From positions 62,001-126,000 of the forward strand of contig NZ_JAKKFI010000046.1 of NCBI RefSeq assembly GCF_022230955.1: a DNA stretch of 64,000 bases, in the 5' to 3' direction. Within the stretch, counting starts at the first letter, position 1. The number at the start of each line of letters is the position of its first letter. This document shows, one piece after another, positions 1 through 7,931 of this stretch. Origin of the DNA: Micromonospora cabrerizensis (GTDB lineage: Bacteria > Actinomycetota > Actinomycetes > Mycobacteriales > Micromonosporaceae). The position numbers and the translations under genes were made by a program. The notes beneath the pieces are model-generated. The model had not been told where the DNA came from, made no database searches, and saw only the letters and a program-made list of their open reading frames with translations.

Positions 1-458
1 CGATGGTCGGCGTGGTCACCGAGGGCCTGTGGCGCGAGGACCACGTCGGCGTCCGCCAGGTGTGGACGCAGCGCTGATACGAGGGCCGCCGCCACCCGGT
101 CGTCACCTCGGACACCGGCGAAGAGCGCGGCCGGGTCGGGATAACCGCGGTGTGGCGCCTCAGGCAGTGGCAGGTGCACCGGCTGTGCCCCGAGCACCGC
201 ACACGCTGCTTCGTCCTCCGCCCGGCGCAGCGCCATGTAATCGACGTCGGCCGCGATCCCCTTGTCGAGCTGGCAGGCCAGGGCGAACGGTGACAGCGCT
301 GGCACGCTGGCGGTGAAGCAGGTGACCACTCGTACCGTCCAACCCGTCGCGGCCAGCGCCGCGAGGGTGCCGCCGACGGAGAACACCGCGTCGTCCAGGT
401 GCGGGCTGACCGCCACCGCGACCCCGGGACGCTGCGGGACGCGCGAACCCGCGCTCAC
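1..458 (-). CDS. PIG-L family deacetylase (partial, runs off left edge)
   Basis: GTG start at 458 overlaps the upstream glycosyltransferase stop as GTGA; the frame stays open for 152 codons to the window edge, so the C-terminus is missing. The translation opens with the PIG-L zinc motif in the form SPHLDDAVFSVGG and ends at GDHADH, matching the second metal-binding region of the family. PIG-L enzymes are zinc N-deacetylases acting on N-acetylglucosaminyl substrates, such as MshB in mycothiol synthesis and GlcNAc-PI deacetylase. As the last visible gene of an operon with an Ino1-like enzyme and a GT4 glycosyltransferase, it probably deacetylates the glycosylated cyclitol made by the neighbours (inference). 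Confidence 0.85.
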   Translation of the reverse strand, partial: MSAGSRVPQRPGVAVAVSPHLDDAVFSVGGTLAALAATGWTVRVVTCFTASVPALSPFALACQLDKGIAADVDYMALRRAEDEAACAVLGAQPVHLPLPEAPHRGYPDPAALFAGVRGDDRVAAALVSALRPHLADADVVLAPQALGDHADH

Positions 459-1696
459 AGCAGGTGCGGTGCCGCGCGGAAGCGACAGGTCGGGTCGACC
501 GGCGGGTCAGGGATCTCCGGTACGGATGCGGCCAGGCCGTCGTAGACGGCGGTGATCCGGTCAGCGATCACCGGCCAGCTCCACTGCTGCTCGACGTCAC
601 TGCGGGCCTGCCCGGCGAGCCGACGGCGCAGCGCAGGGTCGTCGAGCAGGCGACGGACGGCGCCCGCCAGAGCCGCCGGATCACCGGCCGGCACCAGCAG
701 ACCGTTCTCCTCCGGGCGCACACAGTCGCGGACGCCGACCACGTCGGTGGAGACGACCGGCAGACCGCTGGCCATCGCCTCCAGGATGGTGTTGGAGAAG
801 CCCTCCGCGTAGGTGGGGCTGACGAAGATCTCCCCCCGCGCGTACACCTCGTGAGCCCGCTCGTAGGGCACCGCGCCGAGCATCTCGACGGTGTCGGCGA
901 GACCCAGCTCGGTGATCCGGGTCTCGACGGCGCTCACGTCGGGGCCGATGCCCGAGAGCAGCAGACGCACCGGCACCGTCTCCGCGCGGAGCTTGGCGAC
1001 CGCGTCGAGCAGGTCGAGCACGCCCTTCCGCGCGTCGACCCGGCCGTGGTAGAGCAGCACTGCCGGGTCGGAGACCCGACCGGGGGACGTGACCGGCACG
1101 AAACGTTCGCTGTCGGTGGCGCCGGGCACGACGGTGAAGCGGGTCGGATCGAGCTCGTGCCGTTGGCTGACCTCGGCGGCGAACGACGGTGACCCGATCA
1201 GCAGTGCCGGCGCGTGCGCGAAGACCGCCCGCACCAGGTCACGGTGGGTGGCACAGCAGGTGCCGACCCAGTGCCCGTCGCCGCCCTGCACCGAGACGAC
1301 GGCGGGTAGCCCGGCCGCCCGTGCCGCACGCAGCACCGCCAGCCCGTTGGGGTACGCGTACTGCGCGTGCAGCACGTCGAAGGGCCGGCGAGCGTGCAGC
1401 CGCAGCACCGTGTCGGTCATCTCCGCGACGTCCGCCTCGAAATCCGCCGGCTCACCCCGGCCCACCGCCTGTTCCCCGTGCGCCTCCAGAGCGTGCACCT
1501 CGACGCCGGCCGGCACCCGGTCCGACGGTGGTGGGCCGCCGCCGTACACGGCGCGGCCCGCGGGGTCGCCCCGGTACTGGGACACCAGGGTGGGCTCGTG
1601 ACCGGCGCGGACCAGGTGCCGCAGCAGGTTCTCGGCGTACGCGCTCATCCCGGAGACCGCCGGCCAGTAACGGCGCGACACGAAGCAGATCCTCAT
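455..1696 (-). CDS. GT4 family glycosyltransferase
   Basis: 413 aa. The N-terminus (MRICFVSRRYWPAVSGMSAY) is a typical GT-B acceptor domain. The C-terminal donor domain has the GT4 signature around residues 298-320 (EGFSNTILEAMASGLPVV, with the E-x7-E pair at 298/306) and a YHGRVDARKG loop near 216-225. GT4 enzymes are retaining transferases using nucleotide sugars; MshA, which makes GlcNAc-inositol phosphate, belongs here. The ATG at 1696 is chosen because it overlaps the preceding stop (ATGA); an in-frame extension reaching 2167 runs inside the isomerase gene and is a shadow. Acceptor is unknown; an inositol-derived cyclitol is plausible from context. Confidence 0.9.
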   Translation of the reverse strand: MRICFVSRRYWPAVSGMSAYAENLLRHLVRAGHEPTLVSQYRGDPAGRAVYGGGPPPSDRVPAGVEVHALEAHGEQAVGRGEPADFEADVAEMTDTVLRLHARRPFDVLHAQYAYPNGLAVLRAARAAGLPAVVSVQGGDGHWVGTCCATHRDLVRAVFAHAPALLIGSPSFAAEVSQRHELDPTRFTVVPGATDSERFVPVTSPGRVSDPAVLLYHGRVDARKGVLDLLDAVAKLRAETVPVRLLLSGIGPDVSAVETRITELGLADTVEMLGAVPYERAHEVYARGEIFVSPTYAEGFSNTILEAMASGLPVVSTDVVGVRDCVRPEENGLLVPAGDPAALAGAVRRLLDDPALRRRLAGQARSDVEQQWSWPVIADRITAVYDGLAASVPEIPDPPVDPTCRFRAAPHLL

Positions 1697-2562
1697 CGGA
1701 CACCGACCTTCAGCTCGGCGGATGTGCGGGGCTGCTGCTCGGCGTGGCGCAGCGCGGCCAGTGCGGCAGGCACCAGGGTGTCGGCCCGATGGGCGTCCCG
1801 GGAGAGTTCGAGGCTGACCAGACCGGGATAGCCTGCCTCGGTCAGCGCGCCGAGCACCGCGGGGAAGTCCAGATCGCCCTCGCCGGGGGCGCGGTGCTCG
1901 TGCCGGCCGCGGGGCATGTCCTCGATGGCGCAGGCGCCCAGACTGGTCGCGAAGGCACGGACCGCGGCGGCGGGGTCGTACCGGCCGGACACGAGGCAGT
2001 GACCGGTGTCCAGGGCCAGCGTGAGGCCGGGGACCTCGGCCGCGAGTCGGGCCCAGTCGTCGCAGTCGTCCACCAGCATTCCCGGCTCCGGCTCGAGGGC
2101 GCACGTCATGCTGTGCCGGCCGGCGTACTCGACGACGTCGCGGACGCCGTCGGCGAGCCAGTGCCAACTGCGGTCCCGGTCGGTGCCGGGCTCCGGTACG
2201 CCGGCCCAGAACGACACCGCCTCGCTGCCCAGTTCGACCGCGACGTCCACGCAGAGACGGAGGAAGTCACGCCGCCGCGTCCGGTCGTCCTCGGCCGGTG
2301 AGACCAGGGTGGGATGGTGCTTGCGCCGCGGGTCGAGCAGGAACCGCGCGCCGGTCTCCACCACGCTGGCGAGGCCGAGCGTGTCGAGACGACGGGCCAG
2401 CCGGCGGGTGCGCCCGGAGAGGTCGGGCGCGTACGGGTCGTGGTGGGCCACGTCGAGGGTGAGCGCGACGCCGTCGTAGCCGCAGTCGGCCAGCAGGGTG
2501 AGCGCGTCGTCGAGCCGGTGCGAGGTCATCCCGTTGGTGTTGTACGCGTATCGCAGGCTCAT
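1693..2562 (-). CDS. sugar phosphate isomerase/epimerase-like TIM barrel (xylose isomerase-like)
   Basis: 289 aa, AP-endonuclease-2 / xylose-isomerase-like fold. Expected metal-ligand motifs are visible in order: an EPEPGM strand, LALDTGHC, the HRAPGEGDLDF loop and VSLELSR near the C-terminus. The family includes sugar and inosose isomerases, epimerases and dehydratases (IolE, IolI, EboE-type), so inositol-related chemistry would be in keeping with the Ino1-like gene of the same operon, but the substrate cannot be read from sequence. The ATG at 2562 overlaps the YcaO stop by 4 bp, and the stop overlaps the glycosyltransferase ATG, indicating translational coupling on both sides. Confidence 0.85.
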   Translation of the reverse strand: MSLRYAYNTNGMTSHRLDDALTLLADCGYDGVALTLDVAHHDPYAPDLSGRTRRLARRLDTLGLASVVETGARFLLDPRRKHHPTLVSPAEDDRTRRRDFLRLCVDVAVELGSEAVSFWAGVPEPGTDRDRSWHWLADGVRDVVEYAGRHSMTCALEPEPGMLVDDCDDWARLAAEVPGLTLALDTGHCLVSGRYDPAAAVRAFATSLGACAIEDMPRGRHEHRAPGEGDLDFPAVLGALTEAGYPGLVSLELSRDAHRADTLVPAALAALRHAEQQPRTSAELKVGVR

Positions 2563-4043
2563 GTCCCACTCCGGGCGACGACGTGCCGGCTCGGCTCGCG
2601 GTAGAGCGGATAGAGCGGGCCGATCGTCCGGGCGACCAGGCTCAGGTCGAGCCAGGCGTCGTTGCCCAGTCGCTCCCGCCCGGCCGGGTCGAGGACCACC
2701 GGCGCGGCACCGCCGTGCGGGGGTGCCCCGAGCCCGACCAGCGGCGAGTCCCTCTCCATCAGGCGCTCGACCCCGCGCGCCGCGATCCGCCCGTACGACA
2801 TGGTTTCCGCCTCCAGGCCGGGCACGATCACCTTGACCGCCACCGCCCCGTCGCCGGGCGCGACGACGACCAGCACGTCGAACTCGGCGAGCCGGTGCAG
2901 CAGGTCGGCCAGCAGTGCGCTCGGGTCGTCGAGGCTTCCCGGCGCGACGGTGGGCAACGTGCTGAAGGGCACGGTGGTGCGCTGGGCCAGCACCACGGGT
3001 TCCAGCAGCGCACGCAGTTGCCCGCCGTCGAGGTGCGTCCACTCGCGCATCGCGGTCAACGCTCGGGTCTCCTGTGCTTCGGCCGGGCGGGCGAACTCCC
3101 GCCGCCAGTACGCCTCGGGCGTGAACCGCCGCAGCTCTTCCAACGGCCCATGGGAGAAGACCTTGCGGGAGCGGGAGGAGACGTACTCCAGCAGCGCCTT
3201 GCGCAGTGCGGTCTCCCGGTCCGGGTGTGCGGCCTCCCCACAGGCGGTGACCGCCAGCGGCGGGGTCTCCGGCTCCCGGTCGATGCCGACGACGTGCACG
3301 TCGACCAGCCCGAAGGCGGTGGAGGCGAGCTTCGGGACGACGTCGATGTGGGCGGCCCGCAGCCGGTCCAGGGTGGCTCGGGTCACCGGGTCCCGGACCT
3401 CGTCGAGGTCGATCACCACGCCGGCGTCCATGGCCCGGAAGGCGGTGGTGTTGCCGTCGCGTTGCAGCAGTTCCAGGAGGCCGTGCGCGACGGCCCGTTC
3501 GACGGTGTCGCCGGCGCCCGACCCGTTGGTGATCACCGTGACGAGCTGCTCGGCCGGGTCCTGCCAGGGCAGGTCCTCGCTCGCGGAACCGCAGAACTCC
3601 GCGGGCACCAGCACCGTCTCGCCGGTACGCCACCGCACGGTGGGCAGCCAGGAGCGGGGCTGGTCGTCGTCGACGGTGGTGCCGGCGGGCAGCACCAGGG
3701 ACCGTGGGTCCACCACGCCACCGGCGCCCATCTCGGTACGAAGCTGCGCGTACGAGGCCCGCCGAGGAACCATGGCCCGTAGCTGTCCGTGCAGCAGCAG
3801 GGCCTCCGCCAGCTCGCCGTACGCGCCGGTGCGCGCCTGCTCGGCGGTGGCGCCGTAACCCATGGCGGCGGCCCGGGGCCAGCCGTCGCCGAGGTGGTCG
3901 GCGGAGACCACCGGCAGACCGAGCCGGTCCAGCCCGGAGATGTCGAAGTCACCGACCTCGCCGGCTGGCAGGGCGTCGGCGAGCCGGTCGGCGACCGACG
4001 TCGCCGAGATGGTGGGGGTACGCGGTTCGGCGGCTCGGGTCAC
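2559..4043 (-). CDS. stand-alone YcaO-domain protein
   Basis: 494 aa. The YcaO ATP-binding motifs are readable: GAYGELAEAL near residues 74-82, the core TNGSGAGDTVERAVAHG followed by LLELLQRDG (172-197, with the E-x3-R), and RETALRKALLEYVSSR near 276-291. YcaO enzymes activate an amide carbonyl with ATP to make azolines, thioamides or amidines, or act in tRNA and ribosomal modification. There is no E1-like/ocin-ThiF partner, TfuA, dehydrogenase or small precursor peptide next to it, so a RiPP role is not supported. It starts 4 bp inside the stop of the MBL gene (ATGA) and is coupled to cyclitol-type genes. It may act on a small-molecule amide in this pathway (inference). Confidence 0.9.
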   Translation of the reverse strand: MTRAAEPRTPTISATSVADRLADALPAGEVGDFDISGLDRLGLPVVSADHLGDGWPRAAAMGYGATAEQARTGAYGELAEALLLHGQLRAMVPRRASYAQLRTEMGAGGVVDPRSLVLPAGTTVDDDQPRSWLPTVRWRTGETVLVPAEFCGSASEDLPWQDPAEQLVTVITNGSGAGDTVERAVAHGLLELLQRDGNTTAFRAMDAGVVIDLDEVRDPVTRATLDRLRAAHIDVVPKLASTAFGLVDVHVVGIDREPETPPLAVTACGEAAHPDRETALRKALLEYVSSRSRKVFSHGPLEELRRFTPEAYWRREFARPAEAQETRALTAMREWTHLDGGQLRALLEPVVLAQRTTVPFSTLPTVAPGSLDDPSALLADLLHRLAEFDVLVVVAPGDGAVAVKVIVPGLEAETMSYGRIAARGVERLMERDSPLVGLGAPPHGGAAPVVLDPAGRERLGNDAWLDLSLVARTIGPLYPLYREPSRHVVARSGT

Positions 4044-4867
4044 GTCAGCTCCTCGATCGGTATGGGTCCGGCCGTCGGCTGCCCCCGCAGCTGCCGGTCG
4101 AACAGGGCGAGCACCTGCCGGCGCGAGACCGGTGCCGCGTACTCGAAGGGTGTGGCCACCGCGTCGAAGTCGAGCGTCTCGACCAGGTCGCGGGCCTGTC
4201 TCACCTCGGCGTGGGAGAGCGGGATCTGGGCGTGGAACGCCTTGTGGCAGGAGAGGCCGACCGGTGTCTCGCCGGCCAGCTCCACCTTGATCAGGTCACC
4301 GACGAAGAGGATTCCGCGCTGCTCGTCGTGCAGCACGTTGTGGCCGGGGAAGTGGCCGCCACTGCGGTGGATCACCAGGCCGGGTGCGAGCAGATGTCGA
4401 TCGTCGGTGGGCCAGGTCACCTGGAACGCCTTGGTCCAGGCGAGATCGTCGACACCGATCGCGAGCACCGGCGGGGCGAGTTCGTCCTGAAGCTGCCACA
4501 GAGCGCCGTACCCGTGCACGTGGCTGGCCCCGAGCGCGACCAGACCACCGCGGGCGCGCAGGTCGGCGATGGCGTCGGCGGGATACCAGCCGGCCGCCTC
4601 CCAACCGACCAGACCGGCGTCGGTCTCGATCACCCAGCCGGTGGTGCCGAGCCCGAGCTGCGGCTCGCACCAGTAACCGGTCACGCCGGGCGCGACCACG
4701 GCCGAGCGTGCCTGTCGTCCGACCGCCACCTCGTCGGCGGAGGTGAACTGCCAGCCGTCCTCGGGCAGCGCGTTGCGCACGTCGGTGCAGACCGGGCAGG
4801 ACGGCGGGGACGCGAACCAGCGTTGCCAGTGACCGCAGTTCGCGCAGGCGTACAGGCGGAGGGGCAC
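4040..4867 (-). CDS. zinc-ribbon metallo-beta-lactamase-fold protein with degenerate metal motif
   Basis: 275 aa from a GTG at 4867 preceded by GAGGAG six bases upstream. An N-terminal zinc ribbon has CxxC pairs at residues 8/11 and 24/27. The rest fits an MBL fold: the usual HxHxDH appears as HVHGYG (116-121), followed by GHFPGH (171-176), FVGD (188-191) and a later SCHKAF. The Asp-His of motif 1 is lost, so the canonical binuclear zinc site is altered. MBL-fold proteins are hydrolases, lactonases or oxidoreductases. Only 2 bp separate it from the upstream oxidoreductase and it overlaps YcaO. A zinc ribbon fused to an MBL fold may be a protein-interaction module; the function is unknown. Confidence 0.8.
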   Translation of the reverse strand: MPLRLYACANCGHWQRWFASPPSCPVCTDVRNALPEDGWQFTSADEVAVGRQARSAVVAPGVTGYWCEPQLGLGTTGWVIETDAGLVGWEAAGWYPADAIADLRARGGLVALGASHVHGYGALWQLQDELAPPVLAIGVDDLAWTKAFQVTWPTDDRHLLAPGLVIHRSGGHFPGHNVLHDEQRGILFVGDLIKVELAGETPVGLSCHKAFHAQIPLSHAEVRQARDLVETLDFDAVATPFEYAAPVSRRQVLALFDRQLRGQPTAGPIPIEELT

Positions 4868-4869
4868 GG

Positions 4870-5859
4870 TCAGCTCCTCTCCGCGGCGGTCTGCAGCAAA
4901 TCGTGCAGGCGCAGGTCCCGGTCCAGGGGCCAGGGCCAACCGCCTTCGCGTACGGCGGCGGAGAAGGCGCGCGCCTGACCGGTGAACGGGGTTGTGTCGA
5001 CGTCGAACGGCACCTCGGTGGCGGTGCCGGTTGCGGCGTCGAGACGGGTCAGGATGCCGCCGGCGCTCTGACCCAGGGTGTCCACGGCGACGAGTTGCGC
5101 GCCGGTGCCGACCACCTCCAGTCGGCGTCGAGGGAGCGGGTCGGCGGTGTTGAACGACACGTGCGCCTGGACCAACACGCCGCCGCCGGTCACGCCGGCC
5201 AACAGCGCACCGTCGTCCACCGGGTAGGGATGCACCCGCCGATGGGTCCGCACGGTCAGCTCGACCAGGTCGTCGCCGAGCAGCACACCGACCAGGTCGA
5301 CGCCGTGCGGGGCCAGATCCACCAGGGCCCCGCCGCCGGAGCGGGCCGGGTCGATCCGCCAGTTGTCGTGCGGTCGGCCGTCGGGGCTCCACCGCTCGGG
5401 CAGCCAACAGCCGTAGACGATCCGGATCGCGGTCACCGTACCCAGGTCACCGGCGGCGACCATCTCGGCGATTCGCTGGTGGGCGGGGTGGAACCGCTGG
5501 TCGAAGGCGGCCCCGGCGAGGGCGCCACCGGCCGCGTCGACCAGTCGACGGGCGTCGGGCACGGTCGCCGCCAGGGGCTTCTCACACAGCACCGGCAGCC
5601 CTGCCTTGGCCACCGCCGCCACCACGTCGGCGTGGGTGTGGTTGGGGGTCGCGACGTGCACCGCCTCGACCTTCGGGTGGTCGAGCAGCTCGTGCAGGTC
5701 GGTCGTGGCCACCCGATCCGGGTCGAGCCCACGGGCGGCGGCCAGGTCCGGGTCGCAGGCGGCGACGAGGCGGTGTCCGGCCGCGCGGATCGCCGGGGCG
5801 ACGTGGTCACGGGCGACCCAGCCGCAGCCGACCACACCCCACCCGACCGGTTCCATCAC
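4870..5859 (-). CDS. Gfo/Idh/MocA family NAD(P)-dependent oxidoreductase
   Basis: 329 aa. The N-terminal Rossmann domain carries GVVGCGWVA, followed by the family hallmark CEKPL near residue 90 and DLAPHGVDLVG in the C-terminal alpha/beta domain, matching the catalytic D-x-x-x-H-x-x-D region. Members oxidise or epimerise sugars and cyclitols, for example myo-inositol and scyllo-inositol dehydrogenases, which suits the Ino1-like gene upstream. The reading frame can start at GTG 5859 or ATG 5856; the two are adjacent codons and cannot be separated by eye. The methyltransferase stop abuts the start, so the genes are co-transcribed. Confidence 0.9.
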   Translation of the reverse strand: MMEPVGWGVVGCGWVARDHVAPAIRAAGHRLVAACDPDLAAARGLDPDRVATTDLHELLDHPKVEAVHVATPNHTHADVVAAVAKAGLPVLCEKPLAATVPDARRLVDAAGGALAGAAFDQRFHPAHQRIAEMVAAGDLGTVTAIRIVYGCWLPERWSPDGRPHDNWRIDPARSGGGALVDLAPHGVDLVGVLLGDDLVELTVRTHRRVHPYPVDDGALLAGVTGGGVLVQAHVSFNTADPLPRRRLEVVGTGAQLVAVDTLGQSAGGILTRLDAATGTATEVPFDVDTTPFTGQARAFSAAVREGGWPWPLDRDLRLHDLLQTAAERS

Positions 5860-7008
5860 TCACCACCGCTCGGGCAGGTCGAGCAGGAGGCGACGTCGCA
5901 CCGCGTCCGGGCCCGGGTCCGTCGGCCAACGCTCGGGCAGGTACGCGGCGGCCCGGTCGCCGTACTCGGCTGCCCATCGCGGGTCGGGCCAGCGACGGAC
6001 CCCGTCGGTGTAGAGCGGGTTGGGTCGCAGCGGGCTCGCCGGCGCGGGCCGCAGCAGGGCGGCGTCGGCCGGTGCGTCGCCCGCGTCCCGGGCCAGGCCG
6101 ACAGCCTCGGTGCCGATCAGCGTGGCGGGGTCGGCCGGAGCGGGCAGCCGCCCGGCCGCCGTCGCCGCTGTCAGCTCTTCCTCGGCGTACGCGTCGGCGC
6201 CCGGCAGCAGGGCCGTCCAGCTGTCGGGGGGCAGCGGCAGCCCGGTGGTGCCGGCGGGGTGCTGTGCGTTGTGCAGGTGACCGAGGAGCACCGCCCCGTC
6301 GGGCCCGGCGCAGGCGAGCGCGGCAGCAACCACGGCCGCCTTGTCCGGCAGGAAGTAGAGGGCGTCGTGACAGGCCACGTGGCGGGGCGCCGCCGGGGGT
6401 GGCAGCGGCCAGGCCGCGGTCAGGTCGGCGCACACCAGCGCCACCGGCGCGTCGGGCGGCAGCACGAACCGGCGGGCCAGCCAGAGCTTGGCGAAGACCA
6501 CGTCGACGCCGGTCAGATCGCGGTGGCCGTGCAGGACCAAATGTCGCAGCAGGTGACCGGCCCCACAGGCCAGGTCGACCACGGGCCGACCGTTGGGCGG
6601 ATGTGCGGCGGTGAGCGCCAGGGCCGCCAACCAGCTCGGGTCGGACCAGCGGTGCAGGAAGTAGACCCCGACCCGGCCGAGCCCGAGCAGCTCCACCGCG
6701 TCGCGCAGGCTGCTGGCACCCAGCGCCGCGCGGAGGTGGTCCGCCGGCGGGACCGGGCCGTCCCACCAGTCGTCGGAGTCGGCCAGCAGCGTGACCGCGG
6801 CCTGGTCCGGTTCACCCGCGTCGAGCGCGGCCACCGCCTGCTCCCGCAGGTCGTCGCGGTCCGGACGCAGCCAGGGAATGGTCTCCACCACCGGCCAACG
6901 GCGCACTCCGTCGGTGAGGGTGCACGACGTGTCGGCGTGCAGGGGTGTGCCGTCGGGGCCACACCACCCGGTCGCCGTGGTGGTGGGCACCGCCCGGACG
7001 GCGGTCAC
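5860..7008 (-). CDS. class I SAM-dependent methyltransferase with Trm112-like N-terminus
   Basis: 382 aa from GTG 7008, which overlaps the HD-protein stop as GTGA. Residues 15-50 (CGPDGTPLHAD, then DGVRRWPVVETIPWL) resemble the Trm112/YcaR-like domain often preceding small-molecule methyltransferases, but most zinc cysteines are missing. The SAM-binding glycine loop is VVDLACGAG (143-151) with GVDVVFAKL after strand 2. The C-terminal third is alanine/proline rich with no recognised motif. It probably O-, N- or C-methylates the pathway intermediate; the substrate is unknown. Confidence 0.82.
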   Translation of the reverse strand: MTAVRAVPTTTATGWCGPDGTPLHADTSCTLTDGVRRWPVVETIPWLRPDRDDLREQAVAALDAGEPDQAAVTLLADSDDWWDGPVPPADHLRAALGASSLRDAVELLGLGRVGVYFLHRWSDPSWLAALALTAAHPPNGRPVVDLACGAGHLLRHLVLHGHRDLTGVDVVFAKLWLARRFVLPPDAPVALVCADLTAAWPLPPPAAPRHVACHDALYFLPDKAAVVAAALACAGPDGAVLLGHLHNAQHPAGTTGLPLPPDSWTALLPGADAYAEEELTAATAAGRLPAPADPATLIGTEAVGLARDAGDAPADAALLRPAPASPLRPNPLYTDGVRRWPDPRWAAEYGDRAAAYLPERWPTDPGPDAVRRRLLLDLPERW

Positions 7009-7931
7009 AGCCCGGCCGCCCGCAGTACGGCCCGCTGGTAGTCCACCACCGGGCCGTCGTGCACGAGCGCCAGGTCCACCAGGGCCTGTTCGACGGTGAA
7101 CGCGGCGGCGCGGGCGTGATGGTGCACCTGGAGCACCCGGTCCAGCACGTCGGCGCTGTGGAAGGTCCGTCCCAGTGGTGTGTCGGCGTCCACCCGGAAC
7201 GCCAGCACCGCGCTGACCCGGGCGGCCAGGTGCTCCGGCAGCTCGGCCAACTCCCACTCGGTGAGCCGGTCGGTCATCGGCTCCAGGTACGCGCCGAGCA
7301 GCAGTTCACCGGCGAAGCCCGCGTCGGGTAGCCGGGCGTTGTGCAGGTGGTGGGCCAGGCCGAGCAGGAACGCCTGCGCCGGGTCGGCGCCGGTGTCGTC
7401 GGCGAGCAGCGCACCGTACACGGCGACGGCCCAGCAGTGCTCGGCGTGGTTCTCGGCTGGCTCGACCACCAGGCGTGGCTGTCCCGCGGCGGTGGCGCCG
7501 GCGCGCGGCTGTCGGCGCAGGGCCGTCACGAACGACGGGACCGGCGCGTCGGGCAGGGCTTGGGCAACCAGGTGGGGCAGGGCCGCTCGCAATCGGCGTC
7601 CGGTGTCGGGGTGCAGCGAGCCGACAAGTTCGTCGACAGCGCGGGCCAGGACGTTTTCCACCTCGGTGTCCGCCAGTCCGCAGGCGGTGAGGGTGGCCGC
7701 GTCCATCCCACCGAGGCGGGCTCCCGCCAGCGCGGCGGCGCACTCACGGTCGGCGACGACCGCCGGGTCGGCCCCGCCGACGATGGCCGCCCACGCTCGG
7801 GAGAACGCCCGTTCGGCCACCGAGCCCTCGGCGTGGGCCACCCGGACCCGTTTGAGGTCGCCGATCTGGCGCAGCGTGGGTGTCACGGCGGCCAGTCGGT
7901 CGACCGGCGGAGCCGCCAGCGCGGTGGTCAT
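7005..7931 (-). CDS. degenerate HD-domain-like protein
   Basis: 308 aa, all-helical in appearance. A histidine-rich core (AENHAEHCWAVAVYG, H162/H165, then GLAHHLHNARLPD, H194/H195) resembles an HD phosphohydrolase in which the HD doublet reads HH; a later HHHARAAAF adds more potential metal ligands. HD proteins are metal-dependent phosphohydrolases, so removal of a phosphate from inositol phosphate is one possible job (inference). The first 150 residues have no recognised motif. ATG 7931 overlaps the ino1-like stop and the stop overlaps the methyltransferase GTG. Confidence 0.65.
   Translation of the reverse strand: MTTALAAPPVDRLAAVTPTLRQIGDLKRVRVAHAEGSVAERAFSRAWAAIVGGADPAVVADRECAAALAGARLGGMDAATLTACGLADTEVENVLARAVDELVGSLHPDTGRRLRAALPHLVAQALPDAPVPSFVTALRRQPRAGATAAGQPRLVVEPAENHAEHCWAVAVYGALLADDTGADPAQAFLLGLAHHLHNARLPDAGFAGELLLGAYLEPMTDRLTEWELAELPEHLAARVSAVLAFRVDADTPLGRTFHSADVLDRVLQVHHHARAAAFTVEQALVDLALVHDGPVVDYQRAVLRAAGL

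Noticed and set aside
2559..4043. RiPP azoline/thiopeptide cluster call based on YcaO
   Set aside because: No precursor peptide, E1-like partner or dehydrogenase; context is sugar/cyclitol enzymes.
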